A stretch of DNA of 57,483 nt. Source: an uncultured Oscillospiraceae bacterium. Its GTDB lineage: Bacteria; Bacillota; Clostridia; Oscillospirales; Acutalibacteraceae. Under the pieces are notes generated by a model. It saw only the letters and a list, made by a program, of their open reading frames with translations. It searched no databases and was not told where the DNA came from. Positions 40,541-49,927 of this stretch are shown piece after piece; position 1 is the first letter of the stretch; every line of letters starts with the position of its first letter. The stretch lies in assembly GCA_900544375.1 (NCBI GenBank), contig UQUZ01000013.1, positions 1-57,483 of the forward strand, read 5' to 3'. The position numbers and the translations under genes were made by a program.

Positions 40541-42370
40541 TTATTCCACTGTGACGCTTTTTGCAAGGTTTCTCGGCTTATCAATATCGCAGCCGCGCGC
40601 TTTCGCAGCATAGTAGCCCAGCAGCTGCATAGGCACCACCTCAATGGAGGGCATAAACAGTGGATTGGTCCGGGGCACATAAAAAACATGGTCTGCCGGC
40701 CCGATAGCGGCCTCATTTCCCTCCTGTGTCACACAGAGCACCTGCGCACCGCGTGCTTTGACCTCACGGATGTTGCTCACGGTTTTATCAAAAAGCCGTT
40801 CGCAGCAGGCAAGGGCAGCAACGAAGGTGCCCGGCTCGATCAGAGAGATCGTGCCATGCTTGAGCTCGCCCGCGGCATACGCCTCCGAATGGATATAGCT
40901 GATCTCTTTGAGCTTCAGGGAAGCTTCCAGCGCCACCGCATAATCAAGATTGCGGCCAATGAAATAGGCATGGTCCAGGTAGCAGAGCCGCTGGGCGAAT
41001 TGCTCAATCGCCGGAGCCTGTTCGAGCACCCGCTGGATTTTTTCCGGCAGTGCGATCAGCTCATTGAGCGCATGGCGAAGCGTTAGCGTATCGATCCTAC
41101 CGAGCGCATCTGCAATATAGAGGGCCAGCAGGTAAATCAGCGTCAGTTGAGTGCTATAAGCTTTGGTTGTGGCAACGGAAATTTCCGGCCCAGCCCAGGT
41201 GTAGAGCACATCGTCGCTCTCTCTTGCGATCGTGCTGCCAACCACATTGACGATCGAAATCACCCGAGCACCGTGCGATTTTGCCTCGCGCAGGGCGGCG
41301 AGCGTATCCGCTGTTTCCCCACTCTGGCTGATAATCAGCACAAGAGAGCGCTCATCAACAAGCGGCATCCGGTAGCGAAATTCGGAGGCGATATCCACCT
41401 CCACAGGGATCCGGGCCGCCTGTTCAATCACATACTTGCCCACCACGCCCACATGGTAGGCAGAGCCGCATGCGAGAATAAAGATGCGGTTAAAGGCCTG
41501 AAGCTCCTCCTGCGTCAGGGCGATGCCGTCCAATATGATTCGTCCATCGTTGCCGATACGGGGCGAAATAGTAGCGCTGATGGCCTGTGGCTGCTCCATG
41601 ATCTCTTTCATCATAAAATGCTCGTAGCCACCTTTTTCCGCCGCCGCAACGCTCCAAGTGATCGTTTTCAGTTCTTTTTCAACCCGATGGCCCTGTTCAT
41701 CATAAACGGACACATGATCCCGATGCAGCAGGGCGACCTCGCCATCATCCAATTGATAAATGCGGCGCGTGTACGGCAGTACCGCCGTAATATCCGATGC
41801 AATAAAATTCCCGCCGTCACTGAGCGCCACAATCAAGGGGCTCGCACAGCGCACACAGGCAATTTCATCCGGGTGCTCCTCATTGAGGATGCCGAGCGCG
41901 TAAGAACCTTCCAATTGCGCAACTGTCAACCGGATCGTTTCCAGAAAATCACCCGTATCGTTTTGCTCCAGCAGATGTGCGATCACCTCTGTATCGGTTT
42001 CAGAGGCGAAGATACAGCCTTGCGCCTGCAACTGTGCCTTCAATGCCGCATAATTTTCGATAATCCCATTGTGTACAATCGCAAATTTTCCAGAGCTGCT
42101 ACGGTGCGGATGAGAATTCGCATCCGACGGCTCGCCATGCGTCGCCCACCGGGTGTGCCCAATCCCAACAGTGCCAAAAAAGCTGCGCCCACCCTCTATC
42201 TTATCAGAGAGAATTTCCAGCCTGCCCTTCGATTTTGCAATTTCGATCTTCCCATCCTCCAGGATGGCGATCCCTGCTGAATCATAGCCACGGTATTCCA
42301 GCTTTTTGAGCCCGCCCAACAGAATAGGGGCCGCTTGCTCTCCACCAATAAAACCGATGATGCCACACAT
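40541..42370 (-). CDS. glmS: Glutamine--fructose-6-phosphate aminotransferase
   Basis: A 609-residue GlmS that makes glucosamine-6-phosphate for the cell wall. It begins MCGIIGFIGG with the N-terminal Cys nucleophile, has the glutaminase segment LEYRGYDSAG and HTRWATHGEPSDANSHPH, two SIS domains (ILACGSAYHVG; SQSGETADTLAALREA) and ends with the usual DKPRNLAKSVTVE. ATG 42370 follows AAAGGAG by 9 bases. I looked for a glmS ribozyme in the 130-base upstream gap and did not find its core. Confidence 0.97.
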   Translation of the reverse strand: MCGIIGFIGGEQAAPILLGGLKKLEYRGYDSAGIAILEDGKIEIAKSKGRLEILSDKIEGGRSFFGTVGIGHTRWATHGEPSDANSHPHRSSSGKFAIVHNGIIENYAALKAQLQAQGCIFASETDTEVIAHLLEQNDTGDFLETIRLTVAQLEGSYALGILNEEHPDEIACVRCASPLIVALSDGGNFIASDITAVLPYTRRIYQLDDGEVALLHRDHVSVYDEQGHRVEKELKTITWSVAAAEKGGYEHFMMKEIMEQPQAISATISPRIGNDGRIILDGIALTQEELQAFNRIFILACGSAYHVGVVGKYVIEQAARIPVEVDIASEFRYRMPLVDERSLVLIISQSGETADTLAALREAKSHGARVISIVNVVGSTIARESDDVLYTWAGPEISVATTKAYSTQLTLIYLLALYIADALGRIDTLTLRHALNELIALPEKIQRVLEQAPAIEQFAQRLCYLDHAYFIGRNLDYAVALEASLKLKEISYIHSEAYAAGELKHGTISLIEPGTFVAALACCERLFDKTVSNIREVKARGAQVLCVTQEGNEAAIGPADHVFYVPRTNPLFMPSIEVVPMQLLGYYAAKARGCDIDKPRNLAKSVTVE

Positions 42371-42502
42371 GTGCTTCCACTCCTTTTGGATATTTAGAGC
42401 TTTCCAACCGGAAAAGTTCCACACCCACTATATACCGCATGTCTCCCGTCTGCAATCTGACTGAGCGCACGTAGGCTCGCACACTCTCCAGTATGCGCTT
42501 GT

Positions 42503-42718
42503 TTACGACTGCTTATAATAATTTTTCAAATACTCGCCGGTTTCCCGGCATTCTCCTGCAATCGCATACAGTTTTAAAATACGATTTTTTAGTTGGAGAT
42601 ATGCATCGCCCTGCAATGTTTTCAACTGCGGACGCAGCTTTAAAATCTGTGCCCGGATCTGAGCGGATTGTTGGGTATATTCCTCTCCCAATTCATACAA
42701 TGTCATCAAACGAGCCAT
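42503..42718 (-). CDS. Small helical protein upstream of glmS
   Basis: A 71-residue frame: MARLMTLYELGEEYTQQSAQ then IRAQILKLRPQLKTLQGDAY and RILKLYAIAGECRETGEYLK, ending YYKQS. The heptad-like pattern suggests a helical hairpin. Possible starts are ATG 42718 or 42706, the latter 12 bases from AAAGG. Proteins of this look appear in Clostridial genomes, with no known role. Confidence 0.6.
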   Translation of the reverse strand: MARLMTLYELGEEYTQQSAQIRAQILKLRPQLKTLQGDAYLQLKNRILKLYAIAGECRETGEYLKNYYKQS

Positions 42719-42787
42719 CCTTTCTTTGTCAAAGTGGGAATAAAAATAGACTTCCGGCCTTTTCAAGGCTATTTTATTCCCAGTCAA

Positions 42788-43016
42788 ATGTCGAATCCGT
42801 TTCTTCTCGAATGCTTACAGGCCTTTTCGGCGTCGATAAGAACAAATGTTCGATTACAGCTCCAAGTATACACGCTTGTCCCAAAAAATGCAAGGGCCCT
42901 CCATCCCCATCCTGCAATCAAAGTCCCAATGATGGGACTCAGATCATTTCCGTCTTTCTGCGTGGATGTTGTATTGGTGGAAATACAAAAGGTAGGCAAA
43001 AAAACAGAAAATCCGG
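42788..43016. other. Spacer between the small glmS-proximal gene and the glycosidase
   Basis: No credible gene. A short dyad GTCCCA-ATGA-TGGGAC near 42926 is the only structure noticed. Confidence 0.3.
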
Positions 43017-43045
43017 TTTACTTTTTAAACAGATAATATTATACT
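43017..43045 (+). promoter_or_regulatory. Promoter of the GH13 gene
   Basis: TTTACT (43017-43022), 17 bases, TATACT (43040-43045). Confidence 0.6.
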
Positions 43046-43116
43046 GAAAGCGTAACTTTTGGGCAGAGCGGACAATTCCGCTTTGCTTACCGTACAAATC
43101 AGAAAGGATGAGGTTT

Positions 43117-44682
43117 ATGGCAACCCTGCCGAAATGGCTTGAAACGGCTCTTTTTTATGAAATCTATCCACAGTCTTTCCGGGATACAAATGGAGACGGG
43201 GTCGGCGATCTGCCCGGTATTCTGGAAAAGCTCGATTATATCCAGGGGCTCGGCTTCAATGCCATTTGGATGAACCCGTGCTACCTCTCCCCTTTTGGCG
43301 ACGCAGGCTACGATGTGCAGGATTATAAACAGATCGCGCCCCGCTATGGCACAATGGCGGATATGGAAAAGCTCATCGCTGAAATGCACCGCCGCGGGAT
43401 GCACCTTCTACTTGACTTGGTGCCGGGCCATACCTCGGAAGAGCACGAGTGGTTCCTCAAATCCAGCCAGAAGGAGCCAAACGAATACTCTGACCGTTAT
43501 ATCTGGACGACGCCCGACACAAAAATCGTTTTCGGCCTGAATAAAGCCCGCGGTACAAGGGAGGGGTTGTATCACTATAACTTCTATCCCATCCAACCCT
43601 CTTTGAATTACGGCTTTGCAAAGGTCACGCAGCCATGGCAGACGCCCGCAGGCGCACCTGCCGTGCAGAAAACGATTGAGGGAGTGAAAGATATCATCCG
43701 CTTTTGGTTGCAAAAGGGGGTGGATGGCTTCCGTGTAGATATGGCCTTCTCCCTTGTTAAGGATGACGGCCCCGGCCGCCCGGAGACAATCAAGGTCTGG
43801 CAGAAAATCTTCCCGGATATTTACCGCGAATTCCCGGAGGCCGCATTTGTCTCCGAATGGGGTGTGCCGTCTGAATCCATACCGGCGGGCTTCAATATGG
43901 ATTTTTATTTGCAGATGAACGCGCAAGGCTTTTCCAAGCTTTTCGACTTCGGCGATCCGGAGGATCTCGATGCAACTCCCTTCTTTGATCCACGCGGCAA
44001 GGGCGACCCCAAGGTGTTTGCGGAAGAATACACGGATTTTCTCGCCAAAACAAAAGGCAAGGGCTATATCTGCCTAATCACGGGCAACCATGATATTTTC
44101 CGCCGCCCAAAGAGCATTCGTGATCTGGATATCAAGCTCGCCTATGCCTTTATTTACACGATGCCGGGTATCCCGTTTTTATACTATGGCGATGAAATTG
44201 GCATGCGGCAGATTAACGACCTGTATCCGGTGGAGGGCAGCATGTTCCGCACCGGAGCGCGCACCCCGATGCAATGGGATACCGGCAAAAACGCCGGCTT
44301 TTCCACAGCGGAGAAAGATGATCTGTATCTGCCCCTTGACCCGGATGAAAACCGGCCCAACGTCGCCCAAGAGGAACAGGATCCGAACTCCATCCTGAAT
44401 TTCGTCAAAGAGATCATCGCACTGAGAAAGGAGAATCCCGCGCTGGGCAATACGGCGGATTTCCGTATCTTATTCGCGCAGGAGAATACCTATCCGCTCG
44501 TCTATGAGCGAGAAGGCAGCGGGCAAAAGCTGATCGTCGCCGTCAACCCCGCTGCGCGGGCATGTGAAGCTACACTCCCGCATCCTGTGGGGGATATTCT
44601 GTATTCCCTGGGTGGAAAAGTGGACGCCTCCGGCTGCACGCTGCAAATGGAGGGAGAAAGCTTCGTCATCTATCAGGTATAA
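43117..44682 (+). CDS. GH13 alpha-glycosidase (alpha-amylase family)
   Basis: A 521-residue cytoplasmic (no signal peptide) glycoside hydrolase. The four GH13 regions are visible: LLLDLVPGHTS, GVDGFRVDMAF with the nucleophile Asp208, FVSEWGVP with the acid/base Glu247, and ITGNHDIFRR with Asp326. The calcium-type loop DTNGDGVGDLPGI is near residue 23. The pattern suits an alpha-glucosidase, oligo-1,6-glucosidase or trehalose-synthase-like enzyme; which one cannot be decided. ATG 43117 (MATLPKW) is 8 bases past AAAGGATGAGG; the ATG at 43108 lies on that site. Confidence 0.92.
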   Translation: MATLPKWLETALFYEIYPQSFRDTNGDGVGDLPGILEKLDYIQGLGFNAIWMNPCYLSPFGDAGYDVQDYKQIAPRYGTMADMEKLIAEMHRRGMHLLLDLVPGHTSEEHEWFLKSSQKEPNEYSDRYIWTTPDTKIVFGLNKARGTREGLYHYNFYPIQPSLNYGFAKVTQPWQTPAGAPAVQKTIEGVKDIIRFWLQKGVDGFRVDMAFSLVKDDGPGRPETIKVWQKIFPDIYREFPEAAFVSEWGVPSESIPAGFNMDFYLQMNAQGFSKLFDFGDPEDLDATPFFDPRGKGDPKVFAEEYTDFLAKTKGKGYICLITGNHDIFRRPKSIRDLDIKLAYAFIYTMPGIPFLYYGDEIGMRQINDLYPVEGSMFRTGARTPMQWDTGKNAGFSTAEKDDLYLPLDPDENRPNVAQEEQDPNSILNFVKEIIALRKENPALGNTADFRILFAQENTYPLVYEREGSGQKLIVAVNPAARACEATLPHPVGDILYSLGGKVDASGCTLQMEGESFVIYQV

Positions 44683-44691
44683 CAAAGCGCG

Positions 44692-44734
44692 CCCCACTCG
44701 CAGCCTGCCCGAAGCAGGGCCGCGGGTGGGGCAG
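44692..44734 (+). terminator. Hairpin after the GH13 gene
   Basis: GCCCCAC..GC / GC..GTGGGGC with an inner CCTGC/GCAGG pairing. The T-run (GGTTTTTTT) comes only 18 bases later, so its strength is uncertain. Confidence 0.5.
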
Positions 44735-44775
44735 CCTATTGGAATCCGGTTTTTTTAAGAGGGGAGAGGTTGTTC

Positions 44776-46638
44776 ATGCAAGCAAAAAAAATTTTTTGTA
44801 TCCTTGTGGCGGTCTGTATTCTTCTAACCGCCTTTCCCGCAGCAGCGTTCGCCACAGACCGCTGCGCATGTGGGAACGATCCTGTCATCGTCGTTCCCGG
44901 TTACACATCGTCATCGCTCTACCTCCATTACGGCACACCGCAGGAAGAGCAAATTTGGAACCTGACGGCGGAGAATACACTCCCCGTCCTACTCAAATAT
45001 GTGCCACAACTCGCAAAAGGGATTGGAAAGGCCTTTTCAGGCAATTGGAACACGTTGGTGAAAGGATTGAGTAAAGCCTGTGCAGAACGGTTTGAAACGC
45101 TGCGCATGAATCCGGACGGCAGTTCCGTTTACCCAGTTTCTGTCTATCCCGACCGCGCGGAGGACGCCCGTATGAGCACCCTAAAAGCCCGCGGGCAGGA
45201 GCAGTATATCGCAGAGGCGCAAATCAGCCAGACGATTGCGGACATTGTGGGGGAGGATCATGTTTTCACCTTCACTGTAGATTGGCGGCTCGGGCAGGTA
45301 GACGCAGCCAAACGGCTCGACGATTTCATTCAGCAGGTCAAGGCGCTCACCGGTCACCAAAAAGTCAATCTTCACAGCATCAGCCATGGTGGGCAGCTCG
45401 TTGGCTTCTATCTCTTTTATTATGGGTATAAGCAAGATGTCAACAATGCCGTTTTGAATGTTCCCGCTCTGTGCGGCTCCTCTATTGTTGCGGACTTGCT
45501 CTATAATGAGGGAATATCCTTTGATGAGCACACCCTCATGCAGATGGTGCAGGCCGGCTTTGTTATGGAAAACGATTTTGACTGGCTATTTGACCTCATC
45601 CCGCTCGACATGCTGGACGAACCGGCCCGGGCGCTCATTTGGGAGGGGCTTTGGCCGATTCTGCGTTATTGTGGCAGCGTGTGGGATCTGCTCCCAGAAG
45701 CGGACTACCGTGTGCTGCGCGACCGCTATCTCGATCCAGTAGAAAACGCCGCGCTGATTGAGAAGCTCGATGAATCTCACTTCCAAGTGATGCCTCAAAT
45801 GGGCGAGAGCCTGCGCCGCGCGCGCAACGAATATGGCGTCAACGTATCCATCATGGCCAGCACTGGGAACGGCCTAGCCACTGGCAGCCAAAGCAATTCC
45901 GATTTCATCATCGATACGCAGTATACCTCCGGCGCCTATTGCGCCGAGGTGGGGGAGCGCTTTCCAAACAACTATCAGCCAAAGGCAACCGTTTGCAGCA
46001 ACCCTTCCCATAATCACGTCTCCCCCTCCATGGAAGTAGATGCTTCCTGCGCTTTTTTGCCGGAAAACACCTGGTTTATCGAAGGACAATTTCACGGCAT
46101 GAGCTACTGGGATGACTATAGCAAATCCCTATACCTCAAGCTTCTACTCACGGATGAGCTGGAAAACGTCCGCTCCAATTCGGCCTATCCACAGTTTGAG
46201 CTCTCCCACAATCCGGCGGACGACCTTCACATTCAGTTTAACTACAGCCGCTCCTGCTATCTTACACAAGAAGACACCACACTCATCATCACCAACCTAT
46301 CAAAGAAATACGGCCTGCGGCTGCGGGAGATTACCTGCTATGGCGCCCAGCTCCACTTCGCCTTTGACCAAACGGAAATTTTGGAGCCAGGTGAAAGCAT
46401 GGAGATACCAATGGATGGGGCAATATCGAATGCAAAGCGGCTTTATGCGCCCGTTATCATCGATTATTACCATTGCGGTACGGTATGCCTGCCGAAAACA
46501 CGCACCTTTGGCGTGAGCGTGGTGGGCGGCACGGAGGATGTGCCCGATACGGGCACATCGGAAATCATGTGCCCGGCCGTCTACACCATCTTGTTGCGGC
46601 TGATGAGGGCTGTGCTGCGCGCCTTCCTGCCTGGATAA
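44776..46638 (+). CDS. Secreted LCAT-like alpha/beta hydrolase with possible sorting signal
   Basis: A 620-residue exported protein. Signal peptide MQAKKIFCILVAVCILLTAF, cleaved near AAAFA. The hydrolase part begins DPVIVVPGYTSSSLYL, as in lecithin:cholesterol acyltransferase-like lipases, and the nucleophile elbow is HSISHGGQLVGF with Ser203 (SxSxG instead of GxSxG). The last 150 residues look beta-rich and immunoglobulin-like. The C-terminus has VPDTG (about 589-593) followed by a hydrophobic, Arg-containing stretch, resembling an LPxTG-type wall-sorting signal. ATG 44776 follows GGGGAGAGG. Likely substrate: lipid or other ester at the cell surface. Confidence 0.78.
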   Translation: MQAKKIFCILVAVCILLTAFPAAAFATDRCACGNDPVIVVPGYTSSSLYLHYGTPQEEQIWNLTAENTLPVLLKYVPQLAKGIGKAFSGNWNTLVKGLSKACAERFETLRMNPDGSSVYPVSVYPDRAEDARMSTLKARGQEQYIAEAQISQTIADIVGEDHVFTFTVDWRLGQVDAAKRLDDFIQQVKALTGHQKVNLHSISHGGQLVGFYLFYYGYKQDVNNAVLNVPALCGSSIVADLLYNEGISFDEHTLMQMVQAGFVMENDFDWLFDLIPLDMLDEPARALIWEGLWPILRYCGSVWDLLPEADYRVLRDRYLDPVENAALIEKLDESHFQVMPQMGESLRRARNEYGVNVSIMASTGNGLATGSQSNSDFIIDTQYTSGAYCAEVGERFPNNYQPKATVCSNPSHNHVSPSMEVDASCAFLPENTWFIEGQFHGMSYWDDYSKSLYLKLLLTDELENVRSNSAYPQFELSHNPADDLHIQFNYSRSCYLTQEDTTLIITNLSKKYGLRLREITCYGAQLHFAFDQTEILEPGESMEIPMDGAISNAKRLYAPVIIDYYHCGTVCLPKTRTFGVSVVGGTEDVPDTGTSEIMCPAVYTILLRLMRAVLRAFLPG

Positions 46639-46689
46639 CCGCATGCCTCGCAACTGAAATCTGTCCGCATAGTCTCAGATATGTCTGTG

Positions 46690-46781
46690 CGCCTGTGCCT
46701 GAGAGGCACCTCATGGAGGCAAAACGTCTCATTGAAGGAGCGGCTGCAAAAAGCCTCGCATTTTTCAGCCGCCTCTTTGCG
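46690..46781. repeat. Dispersed hairpin repeat, copy 2 (diverged)
   Basis: ACCTCATGGAGGCAAAACGT then an imperfect inverted repeat 46735-46777 with core GCGGCTGCAAAAAGC / GCATTTTTCAGCCGC. Follows the same plan as copies near 36130 and 51142. The remainder of 46639-46850 is without genes. Confidence 0.5.
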
Positions 46782-46850
46782 CAAAAAGCACCTTTTCTCA
46801 TCATAGGTTCCCTCAATTTTGAATAGGATGTAAAATTAGGGAGCCTCCAA

Positions 46851-46879
46851 TTGACACTTTCTTATAAATCAAGTATACT
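46851..46879 (+). promoter_or_regulatory. Promoter of the radical SAM gene
   Basis: TTGACA (46851-46856), 17 bases, TATACT (46874-46879). Confidence 0.85.
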
Positions 46880-46934
46880 GAACTATATTCGAAAAAATAG
46901 GAATGTGTGCGTTTCTAGTAGGAGGAGTTAATCA

Positions 46935-48317
46935 ATGAAGTCCATCAAGGAGACGGTGTCCTCGTTTGCCATCCGGCAAGCACTTAATTATGCCCGGAAG
47001 GACCCGGACAAAAACCTGATGAATCTCCTGAACCTGTTCGAGAAGGCCGACATCAAAAAGGTAAACCGCGTTACATATGAAAACCTGCATAAGGTGCTCG
47101 ATGATCCCAACAACAACTGGACGCGCTTTATCAAACGGATCCTGTTTGACGTGGATTCCGGCGTGCTCGACAAATTCGTCCCTGTTTTCATGAACATTGC
47201 GCTCAACAGCTACTCGCTGCGCACGCAGGCGATTGAAAAATACCACTGCAATATCCCATGGGCAATCCTGATCGATCCCACAGCCGCCTGCAACCTGCAC
47301 TGCAAGGGCTGCTGGGCCGCGGAATATGGAAAAGAATCCACACTCGGCTTTGAAACTCTTTCCCGTGTTGTCAAGGAGGGCAAGGCGGTAGGCACCTTTA
47401 TGTATATTTTCTCCGGCGGCGAGCCTCTGGTATGCAAAAAGGATATCATCCGCCTGTGTGAGGAGAATCCGGACTGTGCGTTTTTTGCCTTCACGAACGG
47501 CACGCTGGTTGACGATGCTTTTGTGCAGGAAATTAAGCGTGTGGGTAACTTTGCGCTGGCCTTCAGCATTGAGGGCTATGAGGATGCGACCGATATGCGT
47601 CGTGGCGACGGTACCTATCAAAAAGTACTCGCTGCAATGGAAAAAATGAAGGCGGCCGGCCTTCCGTTTGGTTACTCCGCGTGCTACCATTCCAAGAATG
47701 TGGAAGAGGTCTGCTCGAAGGAATACATCGACTTCCTGGTCAATAAAGGGGCGCTTTTTGCTTGGTACTTCACCTATATGCCCGTCGGCAAGGACGCTGT
47801 GCCGGAGCTGATTGCCAACGCCGACCAGCGCAAAAAAGCCTATGAGCTAATCCGTCAGGCACGCAAAGAGCAGCCGCTCTTCGCGCTTGATTTCTGGAAC
47901 GACGGAGAATATGTGCAGGGCTGTATCGCGGGTGGCCGCCACTATCTGCACATCAATGCAAACGGTGATGTGGAGCCTTGTGCGTTTGTTCACTATTCCA
48001 ATGTTAACATCAAGGATTGCTCCCTGATTGAGGCTTTGCAATCCCCCCTGTTTATGGAATATTACAAGGGCCAGCCGTGGAATGAAAACCACCTCCGCCC
48101 CTGCCCTGTGCTTGACAACCCGGAAAAGATCAAGCAGGCCGTTGAGCGCTCCGGCGCGCACTCCACCGAAATGCTCGCACCGGAGAGTGTGGATGACCTG
48201 ATCGCCAAAACAAAGCCCTTTGCAGAAAAGTGGGCGCCTGTTGCGGATATGATTTGGAACGATACGGATACGGAGAAGCACAACAATCCGACTGTGATGT
48301 ATCAGGCGAAAAAATAG
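46935..48317 (+). CDS. Radical SAM protein with a C-terminal SPASM-like region
   Basis: A 460-residue enzyme. The first 100 residues are a helical extension; the cluster motif CNLHCKGC (Cys119, 123, 126) follows IPWAILIDPTAA, with SGGEPLV next and NGTLVDD later. Near the end, YLHINANGDVEPCAFVHYSN and HLRPCPVLDNP hold cysteines placed as in SPASM/twitch auxiliary clusters. Such proteins modify peptides or small molecules; the substrate is unknown and no peptide precursor is seen nearby. Good promoter and terminator show it is a single-gene unit. ATG 46935 follows AGGAGG. Confidence 0.88.
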   Translation: MKSIKETVSSFAIRQALNYARKDPDKNLMNLLNLFEKADIKKVNRVTYENLHKVLDDPNNNWTRFIKRILFDVDSGVLDKFVPVFMNIALNSYSLRTQAIEKYHCNIPWAILIDPTAACNLHCKGCWAAEYGKESTLGFETLSRVVKEGKAVGTFMYIFSGGEPLVCKKDIIRLCEENPDCAFFAFTNGTLVDDAFVQEIKRVGNFALAFSIEGYEDATDMRRGDGTYQKVLAAMEKMKAAGLPFGYSACYHSKNVEEVCSKEYIDFLVNKGALFAWYFTYMPVGKDAVPELIANADQRKKAYELIRQARKEQPLFALDFWNDGEYVQGCIAGGRHYLHINANGDVEPCAFVHYSNVNIKDCSLIEALQSPLFMEYYKGQPWNENHLRPCPVLDNPEKIKQAVERSGAHSTEMLAPESVDDLIAKTKPFAEKWAPVADMIWNDTDTEKHNNPTVMYQAKK

Positions 48318-48345
48318 AAACCATCGCACAGAAGAAATCATCATA

Positions 48346-48378
48346 AAAACCTTCGGCTGGTTAGCCGAAGGTTTTTTT
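48346..48378 (+). terminator. Terminator of the radical SAM gene
   Basis: AAACCTTCGGCT-GGTT-AGCCGAAGGTTT and a T-run. Confidence 0.9.
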
Positions 48379-48431
48379 CTTTTCCTGTTTTCATATTGAG
48401 TACAAAAACAGCATGATTAAGTTCCACGCAT

Positions 48432-49400
48432 CTATCTCTCACCGTGCTTCTTTAAAAAGCGGTGATAAAGCGGCATATCCTCTTCCGGCTCCGTCAAGGC
48501 CTCCAGCTCTCCGGAGCGAATCATCTCCTCAATCCGTAGCGCAATCCAAGCATCCCCGATGCCAAGCTTATATTTTTCAATCATCCGCCCAATCAGCCGC
48601 TCCTCCTGGAAGGCACCGGCTTGAGCCGAAATCTCGCGCCGGATAAACGCATCATAAAGCGTTTCCGGCACACTGGTTAACCTTCCATTCAGCATGGCGC
48701 GCAGGGGTGCATTCTCTTCCTGGAGAATTCGCCAGTCGTCTGCACAGCTTTGGCAGAGTGCGGGGGGCACAAGCTTTTGCAAAGCCGGATAACGATACCA
48801 TTCGCCAGGGCCTATCTCCCCCCAACTGAGCATCCTCCTAGTGTTCCCTTTCCCATCGCTTTCCCATTCCGGGAGTTGAACGGCGTATACAGGCCCTTGG
48901 TAGTCCCCCCACTGGGTCAGCCGCGCCATCATCCAATAAAACCCGCAAAGCTCATCCGGTTGATTGCTGTACCAAATGCGGATCGCTTCGCCTGCCGCCG
49001 CCCGCTTTTGAACCTCACTCCAATCACTGTTGGCCCGCAGCAGCAGCTCCTGAGCCGCTATTTGGCCTGTGCCCCTGGGGAAAACGCCATATAGCTGCTC
49101 TAATGCCTGCCGCCGCCGCATCCCGGGCGCATCTTCTGAAATATCCCCTATGCTCAGCATCAGCCCGAAGCCGTAGACGTCCGCCGTGTTGCCGCCCATC
49201 GGGGCGCCGCTTTCCCACGCAAGCCGCTCAGCTTCCTCCGCTTCCCGCTGTGCGGCCCGCTTTTCTCTTTTAGATGGTTTTCTACCGTCTGATCGGCTGA
49301 TGATAACACCGATGCAACCGCCCGGATAGACCCCCTGTCCATAATGCTGTGCCATTTTCAGGCTACCGCATGCACTATCGCTAAAAACAATCTCTAGCAC
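48432..49400 (-). CDS. DUF1835 domain protein
   Basis: A 322-residue cytoplasmic protein. It begins MLEIVFSDSACGSLKMAQHY, the typical DUF1835 opening; the middle has IRIWYSNQPDELCGFYWMMA and the end IGDAWIALRIEEMIRSGELE, as in the DUF3658 companion domain. A basic, coiled insert (KPSKREKRAAQREAEEAERL) separates the first strand region from the rest. Function unknown. The start is GTG 49400, 10 bases after GGGAG. Confidence 0.82.
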   Translation of the reverse strand: MLEIVFSDSACGSLKMAQHYGQGVYPGGCIGVIISRSDGRKPSKREKRAAQREAEEAERLAWESGAPMGGNTADVYGFGLMLSIGDISEDAPGMRRRQALEQLYGVFPRGTGQIAAQELLLRANSDWSEVQKRAAAGEAIRIWYSNQPDELCGFYWMMARLTQWGDYQGPVYAVQLPEWESDGKGNTRRMLSWGEIGPGEWYRYPALQKLVPPALCQSCADDWRILQEENAPLRAMLNGRLTSVPETLYDAFIRREISAQAGAFQEERLIGRMIEKYKLGIGDAWIALRIEEMIRSGELEALTEPEEDMPLYHRFLKKHGER

Positions 49401-49433
49401 GATGGCGCATCTCCCTTTTTAAGCAAATGAAAA

Positions 49434-49466
49434 AAGCGCCCCGAGCTGCCTCGGAGCGCTTTTTTG
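49434..49466. terminator. Terminator between zinc-ribbon and DUF1835 genes
   Basis: AAAAAAGCGC..CGAG / CTCGG..GCGCTTTTTT, symmetrical A and T runs; it ends the zinc-ribbon transcript on the minus strand. Confidence 0.8.
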
Positions 49467-49505
49467 CCGCATAAATTATTGCAAAAAGTCAGAAACTTCT
49501 CTGAT

Positions 49506-49787
49506 TTATGCCTGCTCTTCCTTCTGCTTTGCGAAGCACTCGCTGCAATACACCGGGCGATCCTCGCGCGGGCGGAACGGAACCTTTGCTTCGCCGCCGC
49601 AAGATGCACAGGTAGCAATGAACATTTCACGCTCGGGCCTGGCTGCATTCTTACGGGCGTCGCGGCAAGCTTTGCAGCGCTGGGGCTCGTTTACAAAGCC
49701 CTTCGCTTCATAAAACTCCTGCTCGCCGGCAGTGAAAACGAATTCCTCGCCACACTCTTTGCAGATGAGAGTCTTGTCTTCGTACAT
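49506..49787 (-). CDS. Small zinc-ribbon protein
   Basis: A 93-residue protein with three pairs of CxxC-like motifs: LICKECGEEF, RCKACRD, and ATCASCGG with YCSECF. This is the 'zinc-ribbon domain' plus CxxC-CxxC type found widely in Clostridia; it probably binds two zinc ions. Role unknown, perhaps nucleic-acid or redox related. ATG 49787 follows GAGG. Confidence 0.88.
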   Translation of the reverse strand: MYEDKTLICKECGEEFVFTAGEQEFYEAKGFVNEPQRCKACRDARKNAARPEREMFIATCASCGGEAKVPFRPREDRPVYCSECFAKQKEEQA

Positions 49788-49927
49788 GTTTTTTACCTCG
49801 CTTGAAAAAAGTATTTTGCCCTCGGGCGGAATCGCACCGCCGCCGTTGGATGAAACAACGCGCTATTACTAAGATACCGGGCGTATGAAGTTATGAAACG
49901 GGTGCGCAGCACCCTTGTCCCCATCGA

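Noticed and set aside
41147..42280. Long plus-strand frame of 377 residues opposite glmS
   Set aside because: Antisense to a certain gene, composition rich in His/Arg/Cys typical of shadow frames.
42371..42502. glmS ribozyme upstream of glmS
   Set aside because: The conserved cleavage-site and double-pseudoknot core could not be recognised in the 132-base gap, which is only a normal spacer with a good ribosome site.
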